10,275 nucleotides of DNA from Bacteroidota bacterium (GTDB lineage Bacteria > Bacteroidota > Bacteroidia > Bacteroidales > Marinifilaceae): positions 1 to 10,275 of the forward strand of contig JAEXFF010000146.1 of NCBI GenBank assembly GCA_023400335.1, in the 5' to 3' direction. Under the pieces are notes generated by a model. It saw only the letters and a list, made by a program, of their open reading frames with translations, was not told the origin of the DNA and searched no databases. Below, piece by piece: positions 1 to 7,427 of this stretch (position 1 is the first letter of the stretch; the number at the start of each line of letters is the position of its first letter). A program made the translations under genes and the position numbers.

Positions 1-1
1 G

Positions 2-586
2 GGGTGTATCGTAGCATTATTGGCTTTGGTAAATCCGATACAGAAAATATTAATCGTTACTTCTTTGCAAGAGCGGTTCTCACGGGAAGAATTGCGGTAT
101 ATTTCAGTAAAGTCAACTATTACTGCAGCTATAATATTAATATTTTTTTTATTTTTAGGAGAATTGACCTTTTCTTATGTATTCCGGGTAGAGCTTTATT
201 CTTTTCAGATTACCTGCGGTGCGGTTTTGATTTACAACGGTTTGTCAGGTTTGTTAAAAGGCTTTTTCTTAAAAGTTGACGAGCATATTAAATTGGCCGA
301 TTTGACAGCAGTGCCCATTGCGATTCCGATGATTGCAGGGCCTGCAACCATTACTGCAGCGGTTACTTTCCCGGTACAGTACGGACGGGAAATCACCATT
401 ATTGCCATACTTATAGCTTTGGCTATTAATTTATTTTGTATGTTGCAGGCCCGGAGAATCGGAAACTTTCTGATCAAATACAATTTTATGAATCCGTTAA
501 TCCGGATTATCGGGCTTATTGTGGCCACTATCGGTTTACAAATGGTATTTGACGGGATTACTTTATTTATTCGTTCTTTAGTTTAA
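2..586 (+). CDS. MarC/YhgN-family integral membrane protein, 5' end cut by window edge
   Basis: This frame is open from base 2 to a TAA stop and carries 194 codons, so the true start lies left of the window. MarC-family proteins are usually a little over 200 residues, so only about 10-20 residues should be missing. A TTG at base 20 could be read as a start but lies inside the first membrane segment, so I do not use it. The protein is very hydrophobic, with about six membrane segments. It has the family's early NP motif (LALVNP) and, mid-protein, PIAIPMIAGPATITA, which corresponds to the conserved P-x-A-x-P-x-x-x-GP-x-x-I-T segment. The C-terminal helix ends with GLQMVFDGI, also typical. MarC proteins sit in the inner membrane; the old link to multiple antibiotic resistance was not upheld and the transported substrate, if any, is unknown. 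The amidohydrolase gene follows after 36 bp and is probably co-transcribed. The family call is confident; the function is not known. Confidence 0.88.
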   Translation, partial: GCIVALLALVNPIQKILIVTSLQERFSREELRYISVKSTITAAIILIFFLFLGELTFSYVFRVELYSFQITCGAVLIYNGLSGLLKGFFLKVDEHIKLADLTAVPIAIPMIAGPATITAAVTFPVQYGREITIIAILIALAINLFCMLQARRIGNFLIKYNFMNPLIRIIGLIVATIGLQMVFDGITLFIRSLV

Positions 587-622
587 AGTGGAACAAAGAG
601 AATTGTTTGCTGAAAGGGAAAT

Positions 623-1804
623 ATGAATGCTGAAAATCAATCCGGAATGCTGAGTCAAAAGTTAGATCAGGACGAAATTTACCACCTTGCCGTGGAATTC
701 CGGCGGCATTTTCACAGCTGCCCGGAAATTTCGGAACAGGAATGGGAGACACAGGCTTTTATAACCGGACAGCTGGATCGGTATGAAATTCCCTATATTA
801 CAGTCGGTACGGGTGTTGTGGCCGTGTTCGGAAAGGGAGAAAAATGTGTGGCAATACGTGGAGAAATGGATGCCTTACCGGTGAAAGAAGAGACCGGGCT
901 TGCTTATGCCTCTGCCCGTGAGGGAATTATGCATGCTTGTGGGCACGATATGCATTTAGCTATGGTACTGGCAGTTGCGGTAGCTTTAAAAAAGCTGGAG
1001 GCCGGATTGGATAAAGTTGTCAAAATTATTTTCCAGCCTAGTGAGGAAAAACGTCCGGGAGGAGCCCGTTTCCTATTGCCTGCCGTATTAAAGCCACCTG
1101 TACCGGAGGCGATTTTTGCCCAGCATGTTTACCCGGAGCTCCCTACAGGCAGCGTCGGTATTCGTCCGGGAGCTTTTTTTGCTTCTTCCGATAATATTCT
1201 TTTTTCGGTAGAGGGACAGGGAACGCATGCAGCTATGCCACAAAAAGGCTCCGATCCTATATTGGCAACGGCTTGTTTAATTCAGTTTTATCAGACATTA
1301 ATCACGAAATTCCGGAATCCTTTTATACCGGCTGTGTTGTCTATTACGGCCGTACACGGCGGAGGGGCCAACAATGTCATCCCGGACCGGGTAGAGGTAA
1401 GAGGTACAATGCGGACTCACGACAATGCTTTGCGGGACCGCCTGTTCGCTTATTTAGATGAGAAATCGGAAACCATCTGCGGTCTGTATGCTTGCCAGTT
1501 TAAACGGGACAAAACAGCCAACGGATTGCCTGTACTGGTGAATGACAAAAACTTAACGACGGATTTTATCAAAAGGGCTTCTTTTTTGATAGGAAAAGAA
1601 AACGTACAATTGGTAGATCCTCTTGCATTAGGAGAAGATTTCGCCATTTACCTGCAGCATATACCCGGTATTATCTGGTTATTGGGAGTCCGTCCTCCAC
1701 AGGCAGAAAGCATGCCTCCCCTGCATAGTCCCAAATTTGCACCCGATGAAAATGCCATGCGAACCGGGATTAAATTATTACTGGAATCGGTTTTACAGGC
1801 ATAG
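623..1804 (+). CDS. M20D-family metal-dependent amidohydrolase (N-acyl-amino-acid or hippurate hydrolase type)
   Basis: A 393-residue protein, the normal length for peptidase family M20 subfamily D, whose members remove acyl groups from N-acyl amino acids or related amides in the cytoplasm. No signal peptide is visible. The di-metal site is complete: HACGHDMH (Cys106, His108), FQPSEE (Glu141, Glu142), His168 in AQHVYP, and His368 in LHSPKFAPDE. GEMDALPV at 80-87 corresponds to the usual RADMDALP strand. The lid/dimerisation domain, roughly residues 185-300, contains GTHAAMP (200-206) and GANNVIPDRVEVRGT (248-262). The ATG at 623 is preceded by the purine-rich GAAAGGGAA at 612-620, a reasonable ribosome-binding site. 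It lies 36 bp after the MarC-type gene on the same strand and probably shares its transcript. Substrate cannot be fixed from sequence: acetyl-amino acids, hippurate, indole-acetyl-amino acids and N-acetyl-diaminopimelate are all handled by relatives. Confidence 0.93.
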   Translation: MNAENQSGMLSQKLDQDEIYHLAVEFRRHFHSCPEISEQEWETQAFITGQLDRYEIPYITVGTGVVAVFGKGEKCVAIRGEMDALPVKEETGLAYASAREGIMHACGHDMHLAMVLAVAVALKKLEAGLDKVVKIIFQPSEEKRPGGARFLLPAVLKPPVPEAIFAQHVYPELPTGSVGIRPGAFFASSDNILFSVEGQGTHAAMPQKGSDPILATACLIQFYQTLITKFRNPFIPAVLSITAVHGGGANNVIPDRVEVRGTMRTHDNALRDRLFAYLDEKSETICGLYACQFKRDKTANGLPVLVNDKNLTTDFIKRASFLIGKENVQLVDPLALGEDFAIYLQHIPGIIWLLGVRPPQAESMPPLHSPKFAPDENAMRTGIKLLLESVLQA

Positions 1805-1818
1805 GAATTTCCCTGCCT
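1797..1818. terminator. Imperfect hairpin between convergent genes, possible shared terminator
   Basis: The 22 bases covering the stop of the amidohydrolase gene and the 12-bp gap to the receptor gene form an imperfect inverted repeat. Outer arms AGGCA and TGCCT pair, then two mismatches, then GGAA against TTCC. It includes the TAG of the plus-strand gene and reaches into the TAG of the minus-strand gene. There is no clear T-run on either side, so a factor-independent terminator is only a suggestion, made from its position between two converging genes. Confidence 0.3.
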
Positions 1819-4597
1819 ATATACCGATATCAATGCCCAATGACAAAATGCGGGCGGGTCCGTATATACTTTTTATTTTGCCATCGAAATTTTGTTGAGG
1901 ATCAAGCCCTTTTCGCTTACTGATCAGAAAGAGATTTTCTCCGTTTGCATAAAAAGTCAGGTGACTGAGTTTTATTTTGTTTAACCACTTTTCAGGAAAA
2001 TCCCAGGAAAGGGAGATACTTTTCATCGTCAGATAAGAAGCATCGGTTAGCCAACGGTCAGAATTCTCCTGAGGCCAGTTTTTTATGGCATTTATACTGG
2101 GTACTGAAGTCTGATCGCCCGGATTCTGCCAGCGTTTTAGTATATCAGGGTGGAAATTAGTAATCATTCCCGGCGTCATGAGCGTTAAATAAGTATAGTC
2201 ATATACTTTTCCCCCTTTTTGAAAAGCAAACAAAAAGGATAATTCCAGGTTTTTCCATTTGAAACGGTGATCCATTGTACCGTAAAAATCCGGAACCGGA
2301 CTACCGCAGTACGAAGTACTGGATTCATACACACCTTCTCCCGTTAGCTGATTGACTCCCTCAAATTTATTGAGGATAAAAGCAGAACGGGGATGCCCGG
2401 TCCTGGTATCCCGGAAAGGAGCTATTCCTCCTTTTAGATAATCGATCTTATTCTGAGGGAAGGTCAGATTTAATCCGATCTTCCAATAAAATTTTCCGGT
2501 TTGGATCGCCTGGCCGTTTAAACTGAGTTCCCAGCCGGAATTTGTCATTTTACCATACCAGCTTTCTTCTGAAATCACCTGTTCGTTTCCGATAATGGTA
2601 CTCTGGGAATTATTGGCCGGATCCGTCAGGTAACCTTTGTGACTTTTGGAATAATATTCCAGTGTTCCCTCTAGGTGGTCCCATAAATTGAAATCCAATC
2701 CGATACTCCAATGATTTATTCTTTTGTTTCCGGTTAAGTAGGGAGGAATGGAAGATTGAAAATATAATGTATTCAAAGGGGGAGTGATACCGTAATTATA
2801 GCCTTTTCCAAAAGACGTCCGCCATTTTAACTCTTTTAATGTGTTTTGATTTCTCAAGAAATCTTCCTGTCCCATTCTCCAGGCTATACCGACCGCATAA
2901 AAGTCTTTACGGTTGTTCGTCTGCTCCTTTATTTTCAATATGTCTTTGGTGTAAGAAACGGTTATAAAATATTTTTGATTATAGTGGTAATTTACTTGCC
3001 CCTTATAATTAAAACTACGGAATTGACTATTTTCGAAAGCTTTCTCATATGCCGGATGATTTTTAGAAGGGAAATAATTCTCCGGATCCCTTATTACCGG
3101 GACGTAATATCTGGCATTTCTGATGGATTTTGAGGTGGAGTAATTATATCCGGTCAACACATTGAAAAAATGTTTGCCGGCTGTAAATTGATAGGCTGCC
3201 CATAAATCCAACATTTTGTTTTTTTGCGTATAATCTGTGGTATCTGTTTTTTCGTAAGAATGAAATTGATAGTAAGCATAACGGTTAAGCCCTTTTTTAT
3301 CATTCTTCAACCGTTCGAAAGCATATTCTGCGTGTAAAGTCAGCCCTTTTAGGGGAAAGAATTCAGTAAAGAAGGTATAAAGTTGCTCTTTGTTTTTCCA
3401 TTTATTGGAACTATTTTGCAGTTCGTTTACTACATTCCGGGAAAAATATTCCGACGTATAATATTTGAGTCTTCCATTTTCCTCAATCGTAAAATTTCCG
3501 TTTTCGTCGTATTCATGTATGGGAATCCAGGGTGCAATCGTATTTATAGTTTTAAACGGATTTGTATTATTGGAGAAAAGGCCGTTTATATAATCATATT
3601 CATTGTATTCCTCTAACTGATAGGAGGAAGAAGCGATATTGGTGCTGATACCGGCTTGAAACCATTCCAGAGGATGTAAATCGAGACATGCATAGCCCGT
3701 ATACCGTTTTAGTCCGGTTTCGATTAAATATCCGTCTTCAGAAAGAAAATTACCGGAAAGGTAGAGAGAAGCCCAGCGGTTCCCGTAACCGGTAGACAGG
3801 TTTAGATCCGTCCGGTTGGCCGTTCGCAACAAAGCATCTTCCCAATTACAATCTTCCGGATGGATTAACCGGACTTCCGGATGAAGAGTTCCGTCGGGAT
3901 TTACAATGTCTTCTGCCGTAAAAGGACTCAGATTGTAATTTCTTCGGAAATAGGAATCTGTTAAAGTAAACCGTTTTGCAGGTATTCCGGCCATAGAGGC
4001 TGCTGCGGCCTGGAATACTTGTAAGTAATCATTTACATTTAATTGCTCATAAGCAGGGATTTCCCGTACAGACATACCCTGATTTAATTGTAAATTGATA
4101 AACCCGTTCCGTCCGGATTGTTTTTTTGTTTCAATGAAAATAACCCCTGAAGTTGACTTCCCACCATAAAGAGAAGCGCCGACGGCATCTTTAAGAACGA
4201 TAATACTTTCAATATCGTGAGGGTTTAAACTGCTTAAATTCAGAGAAGTCTGCATTCCGTTTATAACGAACAGAGGAGTCCTCTCCCAGGCATTTGCATC
4301 ATAGCCCCGTATACTGATATCTTGGGTCATCCCCGCTTGCCCGAATCCGGAAGTGAATTGGATTCCGCTGCCTTTCCCTTCCAATGCTTTTAAGAAGTTC
4401 GTGAGGGCACGTTTTTCCAGATCCCCGGAAGTGATCCGTACCACAGAACCTGTATAAAAAAGAGGATTTACTTTTCCAAACGGGAATTGCAATTGAGAAC
4501 CAGAGGAATCAGTATGAAGAGTCCCTTCCGTATGTGTAAGCCCGTTAGTTTTCAAACTTAGAAGAAGGAAGAAAAGGATATAAAGCACATTTTTCAT
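1817..4597 (-). CDS. SusC/RagA-like TonB-dependent outer-membrane receptor, orphan and lacking the N-terminal regulatory-like domain
   Basis: A 926-residue outer-membrane receptor read from the ATG at 4597-4595; an in-frame ATG at 4615-4613 would add six residues. I prefer the inner start because it gives a clean signal peptide (MKNVLYILFFLLLSL). The plug domain, about residues 45-170, carries SusC-family marks: TGSVVRI, a LEGKGSGIQ segment, SIRGYDAN, TPLFVING, LNPHDIESIIVLKDA, ASLYGGKSTSGVIFIETKK. The rest is rich in alternating, aromatic beta-strand sequence, as for a 22-strand barrel. SusC proteins import glycans or peptides with a SusD lipoprotein lid, powered by TonB. Here no SusD gene is adjacent: the next gene downstream is convergent and the next upstream is divergent. 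The usual carboxypeptidase-regulatory-like domain of about 80 residues before the plug is absent; only some 30-35 residues separate signal peptide and plug. No clear TonB box is seen, and the last residue is Ile instead of the usual aromatic one. Substrate unknown. Confidence 0.9.
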   Translation of the reverse strand: MKNVLYILFFLLLSLKTNGLTHTEGTLHTDSSGSQLQFPFGKVNPLFYTGSVVRITSGDLEKRALTNFLKALEGKGSGIQFTSGFGQAGMTQDISIRGYDANAWERTPLFVINGMQTSLNLSSLNPHDIESIIVLKDAVGASLYGGKSTSGVIFIETKKQSGRNGFINLQLNQGMSVREIPAYEQLNVNDYLQVFQAAAASMAGIPAKRFTLTDSYFRRNYNLSPFTAEDIVNPDGTLHPEVRLIHPEDCNWEDALLRTANRTDLNLSTGYGNRWASLYLSGNFLSEDGYLIETGLKRYTGYACLDLHPLEWFQAGISTNIASSSYQLEEYNEYDYINGLFSNNTNPFKTINTIAPWIPIHEYDENGNFTIEENGRLKYYTSEYFSRNVVNELQNSSNKWKNKEQLYTFFTEFFPLKGLTLHAEYAFERLKNDKKGLNRYAYYQFHSYEKTDTTDYTQKNKMLDLWAAYQFTAGKHFFNVLTGYNYSTSKSIRNARYYVPVIRDPENYFPSKNHPAYEKAFENSQFRSFNYKGQVNYHYNQKYFITVSYTKDILKIKEQTNNRKDFYAVGIAWRMGQEDFLRNQNTLKELKWRTSFGKGYNYGITPPLNTLYFQSSIPPYLTGNKRINHWSIGLDFNLWDHLEGTLEYYSKSHKGYLTDPANNSQSTIIGNEQVISEESWYGKMTNSGWELSLNGQAIQTGKFYWKIGLNLTFPQNKIDYLKGGIAPFRDTRTGHPRSAFILNKFEGVNQLTGEGVYESSTSYCGSPVPDFYGTMDHRFKWKNLELSFLFAFQKGGKVYDYTYLTLMTPGMITNFHPDILKRWQNPGDQTSVPSINAIKNWPQENSDRWLTDASYLTMKSISLSWDFPEKWLNKIKLSHLTFYANGENLFLISKRKGLDPQQNFDGKIKSIYGPARILSLGIDIGI

Positions 4598-4638
4598 ACA
4601 AGCGGGATTAAACATTTATTTTATATAAAAATAGATAA

Positions 4639-4646
4639 CAAAAATA
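4639..4646 (-). promoter_or_regulatory. Candidate -7 box for the TonB-dependent receptor gene
   Basis: On the minus strand these bases read TATTTTTG, matching the Bacteroidetes primary-sigma -7 consensus TAnnTTTG. Transcription would start around 4632-4635, giving a leader of roughly 35-38 nt to the preferred start at 4597. No TTTG-like -33 box is seen at the expected distance upstream (about 4665-4671), and the DNA is A/T-rich enough for a chance match, so this is tentative. Confidence 0.4.
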
Positions 4647-4817
4647 GTAAAAAAATGTTATTTTAATTCTATTTTTTAATATTTATAAAAATATGTATAT
4701 TATTCTTTCAAGAGTTGTAAATAGAGGGAATAGTAATTAATTAAAAAGGCAAAAGAAAAGTCCGAACGGGATTTTTATTTAGATGAATTTGTATTACAGT
4801 GTTGTTGAATAGAACAG

Positions 4818-4866
4818 GAATTAAAAGTAATTTCCCTTATGTGAAAACAGATTACTTCCGGAATTC
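4818..4866. repeat. Interrupted inverted repeat in the divergent intergenic region
   Basis: AAGTAAT at 4825-4831 is complementary to ATTACTT at 4851-4857. Flanking them, GAATT at 4818-4822 pairs with AATTC at 4862-4866 across a small internal loop (AA against CCGG). That gives 12 possible base pairs around a 19-nt loop. It lies about 85 bp before the peptidase promoter box and about 170 bp before the receptor's. It could be an operator, a terminator of a small transcript, or chance in AT-rich DNA. Confidence 0.35.
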
Positions 4867-4949
4867 TATTTTACGCTTTGGATCAAACAGTATTCGCTAT
4901 ACACATGAATAATTTGATATAGAATATAAAATATATGTTTATTAATCCT

Positions 4950-4957
4950 TATCTTTG
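4950..4957 (+). promoter_or_regulatory. Candidate -7 box for the M13 peptidase gene
   Basis: TATCTTTG matches the Bacteroidetes TAnnTTTG -7 consensus exactly and is the commonest form of it. Transcription would begin near 4961-4964, leaving a leader of about 40-45 nt before the ATG at 5005. A TTTG at 4913-4916 is too far upstream (33-bp gap) to be a standard -33 box. The box also argues against any protein start at the GTG at 4957. Confidence 0.6.
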
Positions 4958-5004
4958 TGTTACTTCTGAGGGGAAAATTCGATAAAATTATTAAGAACAA
5001 GAGT

Positions 5005-7038
5005 ATGAATAAAAAATTGTGTTTGCCTATGATTGCTTTAGCATTAGCTTTGGCAGCCTGTAGTGGGAATAAGGATGCCGTCTGTACTACGGGGATTAAA
5101 ATCGAAAATCTGGATAAGACAGCTTTGCCGGGTGCAGATTTTTATCAGTATGCGTGCGGAGGATGGATAAAAGCCAATCCTTTGAGTCCGGAATATGCCC
5201 GTTTCGGGACTTTCGACCAGTTAGCGGAGAACAACAGACAGCAATTGAAAGAACTCATAGAAGAGTTGTCTGTACAGGAATCGGCTCCGGGGACAATTGC
5301 GCAGAAAATAGGAGACATCTATAATATGGCTATGGATTCTGTAAAATTGAACGCAGAAGGAGTAGCGCCCATACGGGCTGAGTTGGATAAAATTGCAGCT
5401 TTGAAAGCTAACGGAAACATGGCCGGATTTGTGGCCGAAATGCGTAGGAAAGGATTTGATCCTTATTTTGCTTTATATGTAGGGCCAGATGATAAGAACA
5501 GTAAAATGAATATTGCCGTTACGATGCAAAGTGGGTTGAGTCTGGGTGAACGTGAGTATTATCTGGAAGAGGATGAGCACATGAAAGATATTCGGGATAA
5601 GTATAAAATGCATGTCGGAAAAATGTTTCAGCTGGCAGGAGCTTCGGAGTTGGAAGCTCAGAAGGCTGCCAATGATGTTTTGGAAATTGAAACCCGTCTG
5701 GCAAAAGCTGCTTATGATAATGTAAAACTCCGCGATCCGCAATTGAATTATCATAAAATGACTGTGGCTGATTTGAAAAAGGCATTTCCGGGGATCGATT
5801 GGAAGACTTATTTTAAAGTCGTCGGATTGGAAGGACTTCAGGAAATCAATGTGGGTCAGCCGGAGACATTGAAAGAAGTGGCTGAAATATGGAAGACAGT
5901 ACCTTTGGACATACAAAAATCTTATTTGCAATGGAAAGTACTGGATGCGGCAGCCCCTTATCTGAGTGATGATTTTGTAAATCAGAATTTTGATTTTTAT
6001 GGAAAAACATTATCCGGAACTCCGGAGTTGAAGGCCAGGTGGAAACGGGCTGTCGGTACAGTAAACGGTGTTTTGGGGGAGGCTGTAGGACAAATGTATG
6101 TGGAAAAATATTTCCCGGCTGCAGCCAAAGAGAGAATGGTAGCACTTGTACAAAATTTACAGACAGCTTTGGGAGAAAGAATTAAAAATTTAAGCTGGAT
6201 GAGTGAGGATACGAAGGCAAAGGCTTTGGAAAAACTTTCTACTATCTATATAAAGGTCGGGTATCCGGATAAATGGCGGGATTATTCCGGTTTGGAAATT
6301 AAAGACGATTCTTACTGGAATAATATTGTACGTTCTAATGAATTCGATTTCGATTATATGATTGCAGATGCCGGCAAACCGGTTGACAGGGATAAATGGT
6401 ATATGACTCCTCAGACCGTAAATGCATATTATAGTCCGACGACGAACGAAATTTGTTTCCCGGCGGGTATTTTGCAAAGTCCGTTCTTTGATATGAATGC
6501 AGATGATGCTTTTAATTACGGGGCTATCGGAGTGGTAATCGGTCACGAAATGACCCATGGATTTGATGATCAGGGAAGACAATACGATAAAGAAGGAAAT
6601 TTGTCGGATTGGTGGACCGCAGCAGATGCAGAAAGCTTTGTCAACCGGGCTCAGGTGATGGTAAATCATTTCGATAATATTGAAGTTTTACCGGGATTGA
6701 ACGGAAATGGAAAATTGACATTGGGAGAAAATATTGCCGATCATGGGGGACTACAGGTTGCTTACACGGCTTTTCAGGAAGCTACGGCTGCACAACCGTT
6801 GCCTGTAGCGGACGGATTTACTCCCGAACAGCGTTTCTTCTTGGCTTATGCTAATTTATGGGCAGCTAATATACGGGATGAACAAATTCGTTTGCTGACG
6901 AAATCAGATCCTCATTCTTTGGGACGTTGGCGGGTTAATGGGGCCTTGCCTCATATAAATGCCTGGTATGAAGCTTTTCATATACAGGAAAGCGATCCCC
7001 TTTATCTGGCTCCTGAAGAGAGAGTTTCGATCTGGTAA
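5005..7038 (+). CDS. M13-family zinc metallopeptidase lipoprotein (neprilysin/PepO type)
   Basis: A 677-residue endopeptidase of family M13, normal length for the family. These enzymes cut oligopeptides; in Bacteroidetes they are usually envelope lipoproteins. The N-terminus MNKKLCLPMIALALALAAC is a lipoprotein signal with lipobox LAAC and acylated Cys19, so the mature enzyme is membrane-anchored and faces the periplasm or outside. The M13 N-terminal domain begins with DFYQYACGGW (45-54). The C-terminal catalytic domain has substrate-binding NAYY (473-476), zinc motif HEMTH (His514, Glu515, His518), and GENIAD with third zinc ligand Glu575 and Asp579. RWRVNGALPH near the end matches the conserved substrate-contact region, and the protein ends in Trp. 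All catalytic residues are present, so it should be active. The ATG at 5005 is chosen because it starts the lipoprotein signal and lies downstream of the promoter box; the frame is open further upstream. Probably a single-gene transcript. Substrate unknown. Confidence 0.96.
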   Translation: MNKKLCLPMIALALALAACSGNKDAVCTTGIKIENLDKTALPGADFYQYACGGWIKANPLSPEYARFGTFDQLAENNRQQLKELIEELSVQESAPGTIAQKIGDIYNMAMDSVKLNAEGVAPIRAELDKIAALKANGNMAGFVAEMRRKGFDPYFALYVGPDDKNSKMNIAVTMQSGLSLGEREYYLEEDEHMKDIRDKYKMHVGKMFQLAGASELEAQKAANDVLEIETRLAKAAYDNVKLRDPQLNYHKMTVADLKKAFPGIDWKTYFKVVGLEGLQEINVGQPETLKEVAEIWKTVPLDIQKSYLQWKVLDAAAPYLSDDFVNQNFDFYGKTLSGTPELKARWKRAVGTVNGVLGEAVGQMYVEKYFPAAAKERMVALVQNLQTALGERIKNLSWMSEDTKAKALEKLSTIYIKVGYPDKWRDYSGLEIKDDSYWNNIVRSNEFDFDYMIADAGKPVDRDKWYMTPQTVNAYYSPTTNEICFPAGILQSPFFDMNADDAFNYGAIGVVIGHEMTHGFDDQGRQYDKEGNLSDWWTAADAESFVNRAQVMVNHFDNIEVLPGLNGNGKLTLGENIADHGGLQVAYTAFQEATAAQPLPVADGFTPEQRFFLAYANLWAANIRDEQIRLLTKSDPHSLGRWRVNGALPHINAWYEAFHIQESDPLYLAPEERVSIW

Positions 7039-7093
7039 GAGATAGTTCAGGCCCTTTGAGCGTATCCGTTTTCGCTCTCTTTCCATTTTTATT

Positions 7094-7134
7094 TCAGAAA
7101 ATCGCAATAAAATTATTTTATTGCGATTTTCTGA
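7094..7134 (+). terminator. 41-bp perfect palindrome after the M13 gene, probable intrinsic terminator
   Basis: Two perfectly complementary 20-base arms, 7094-7113 and 7115-7134, meet at a single central T (7114). The left arm starts TCAGAAAATCGCAATAAAAT. A transcript would fold into a long hairpin with a small loop, with a run of U residues in the descending arm and UUU just after it. It lies 56 bp after the peptidase stop and more than 270 bp before the promoter box of the next gene, as expected for a terminator. A weaker hairpin (GAGCG at 7058-7062 with CGCTC at 7073-7077), followed by T-rich DNA, lies between the stop and this palindrome. Confidence 0.7.
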
Positions 7135-7427
7135 TTTAAAGAGGAGTTTTGGGGAAAGGGTTGTTTAAATGTATAATTGCTCAACTGTTTGGGGATAAAA
7201 AGGGAAGAGGCTTTTTTGTCGGATTCCCGGACGAATATTTAACGGGTGGATAAAAGTAATGCTTCCGGGAAAGAGATTGCCCGGACGTAATGCGCTGTTA
7301 CGTTTTGGAATTTATATGTAGCTGTCCCTTTGAATGTATTTTTTTCATTACGGATGAGGTTCATTTGTTTGTAACTATTTGGACAGGACTGTATATCTCT
7401 CAGTTTTTATCCTTACTTTTGTCCATC
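7135..7427. other. Intergenic region upstream of the MATE gene
   Basis: The frame of the MATE gene stays open back to an ATG at 7288-7290, but the residues encoded between there and 7428 (Cys- and Phe-rich) do not resemble the family. I therefore treat this stretch as non-coding. It contains CCCGGACG twice (7226-7233 and 7280-7287). The second copy overlaps a short inverted repeat, ACGTAA at 7285-7290 with TTACGT at 7298-7303. A candidate -7 box lies at 7414-7421. No other gene is seen. Confidence 0.6.
7414..7421 (+). promoter_or_regulatory. Candidate -7 box for the MATE transporter gene
   Basis: TACTTTTG fits the TAnnTTTG -7 consensus. A start of transcription some 4-7 nt downstream would fall at 7425-7428, on top of the ATG at 7428. 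A TTTG at 7378-7381 is too distant for a normal -33 box. If this promoter is the one used, the mRNA is either nearly leaderless for the ATG at 7428 or has a leader of about 40 nt for the ATG at 7467. Confidence 0.45.

Larger units (their letters stand above)
4598..5004. other. Divergent AT-rich intergenic region between receptor and M13 peptidase genes
   Basis: This stretch separates two genes read away from each other. I see no coding region in it. It holds one candidate -7 box on each strand and a potential hairpin in between (listed separately). No transcription-factor site or riboswitch was recognised. Confidence 0.75.

Noticed and set aside
20..586. TTG at base 20 as the start of the MarC-family protein.
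   Set aside because: The frame is open to the window edge and the residues before the TTG (CIVAL) continue the first membrane segment, so the gene starts outside the window.
4957..5004. In-frame upstream extension of the M13 peptidase gene from a GTG at 4957.
   Set aside because: The GTG is part of the TATCTTTG promoter box, and the ATG at 5005 begins a textbook lipoprotein signal peptide; 16 extra charged residues before it would spoil the signal.
5473..6669. Several minus-strand open frames of 88-159 codons across the M13 peptidase gene.
   Set aside because: They lie opposite a full-length gene with all family motifs, and their products are low-complexity Ile/Phe/His/Ser-rich sequences with no recognisable domain; they are shadows of the coding strand.
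7288..7427. In-frame upstream extension of the MATE gene from the ATG at 7288-7290.
   Set aside because: The extra residues do not resemble MATE proteins, and the candidate promoter box lies inside this stretch.
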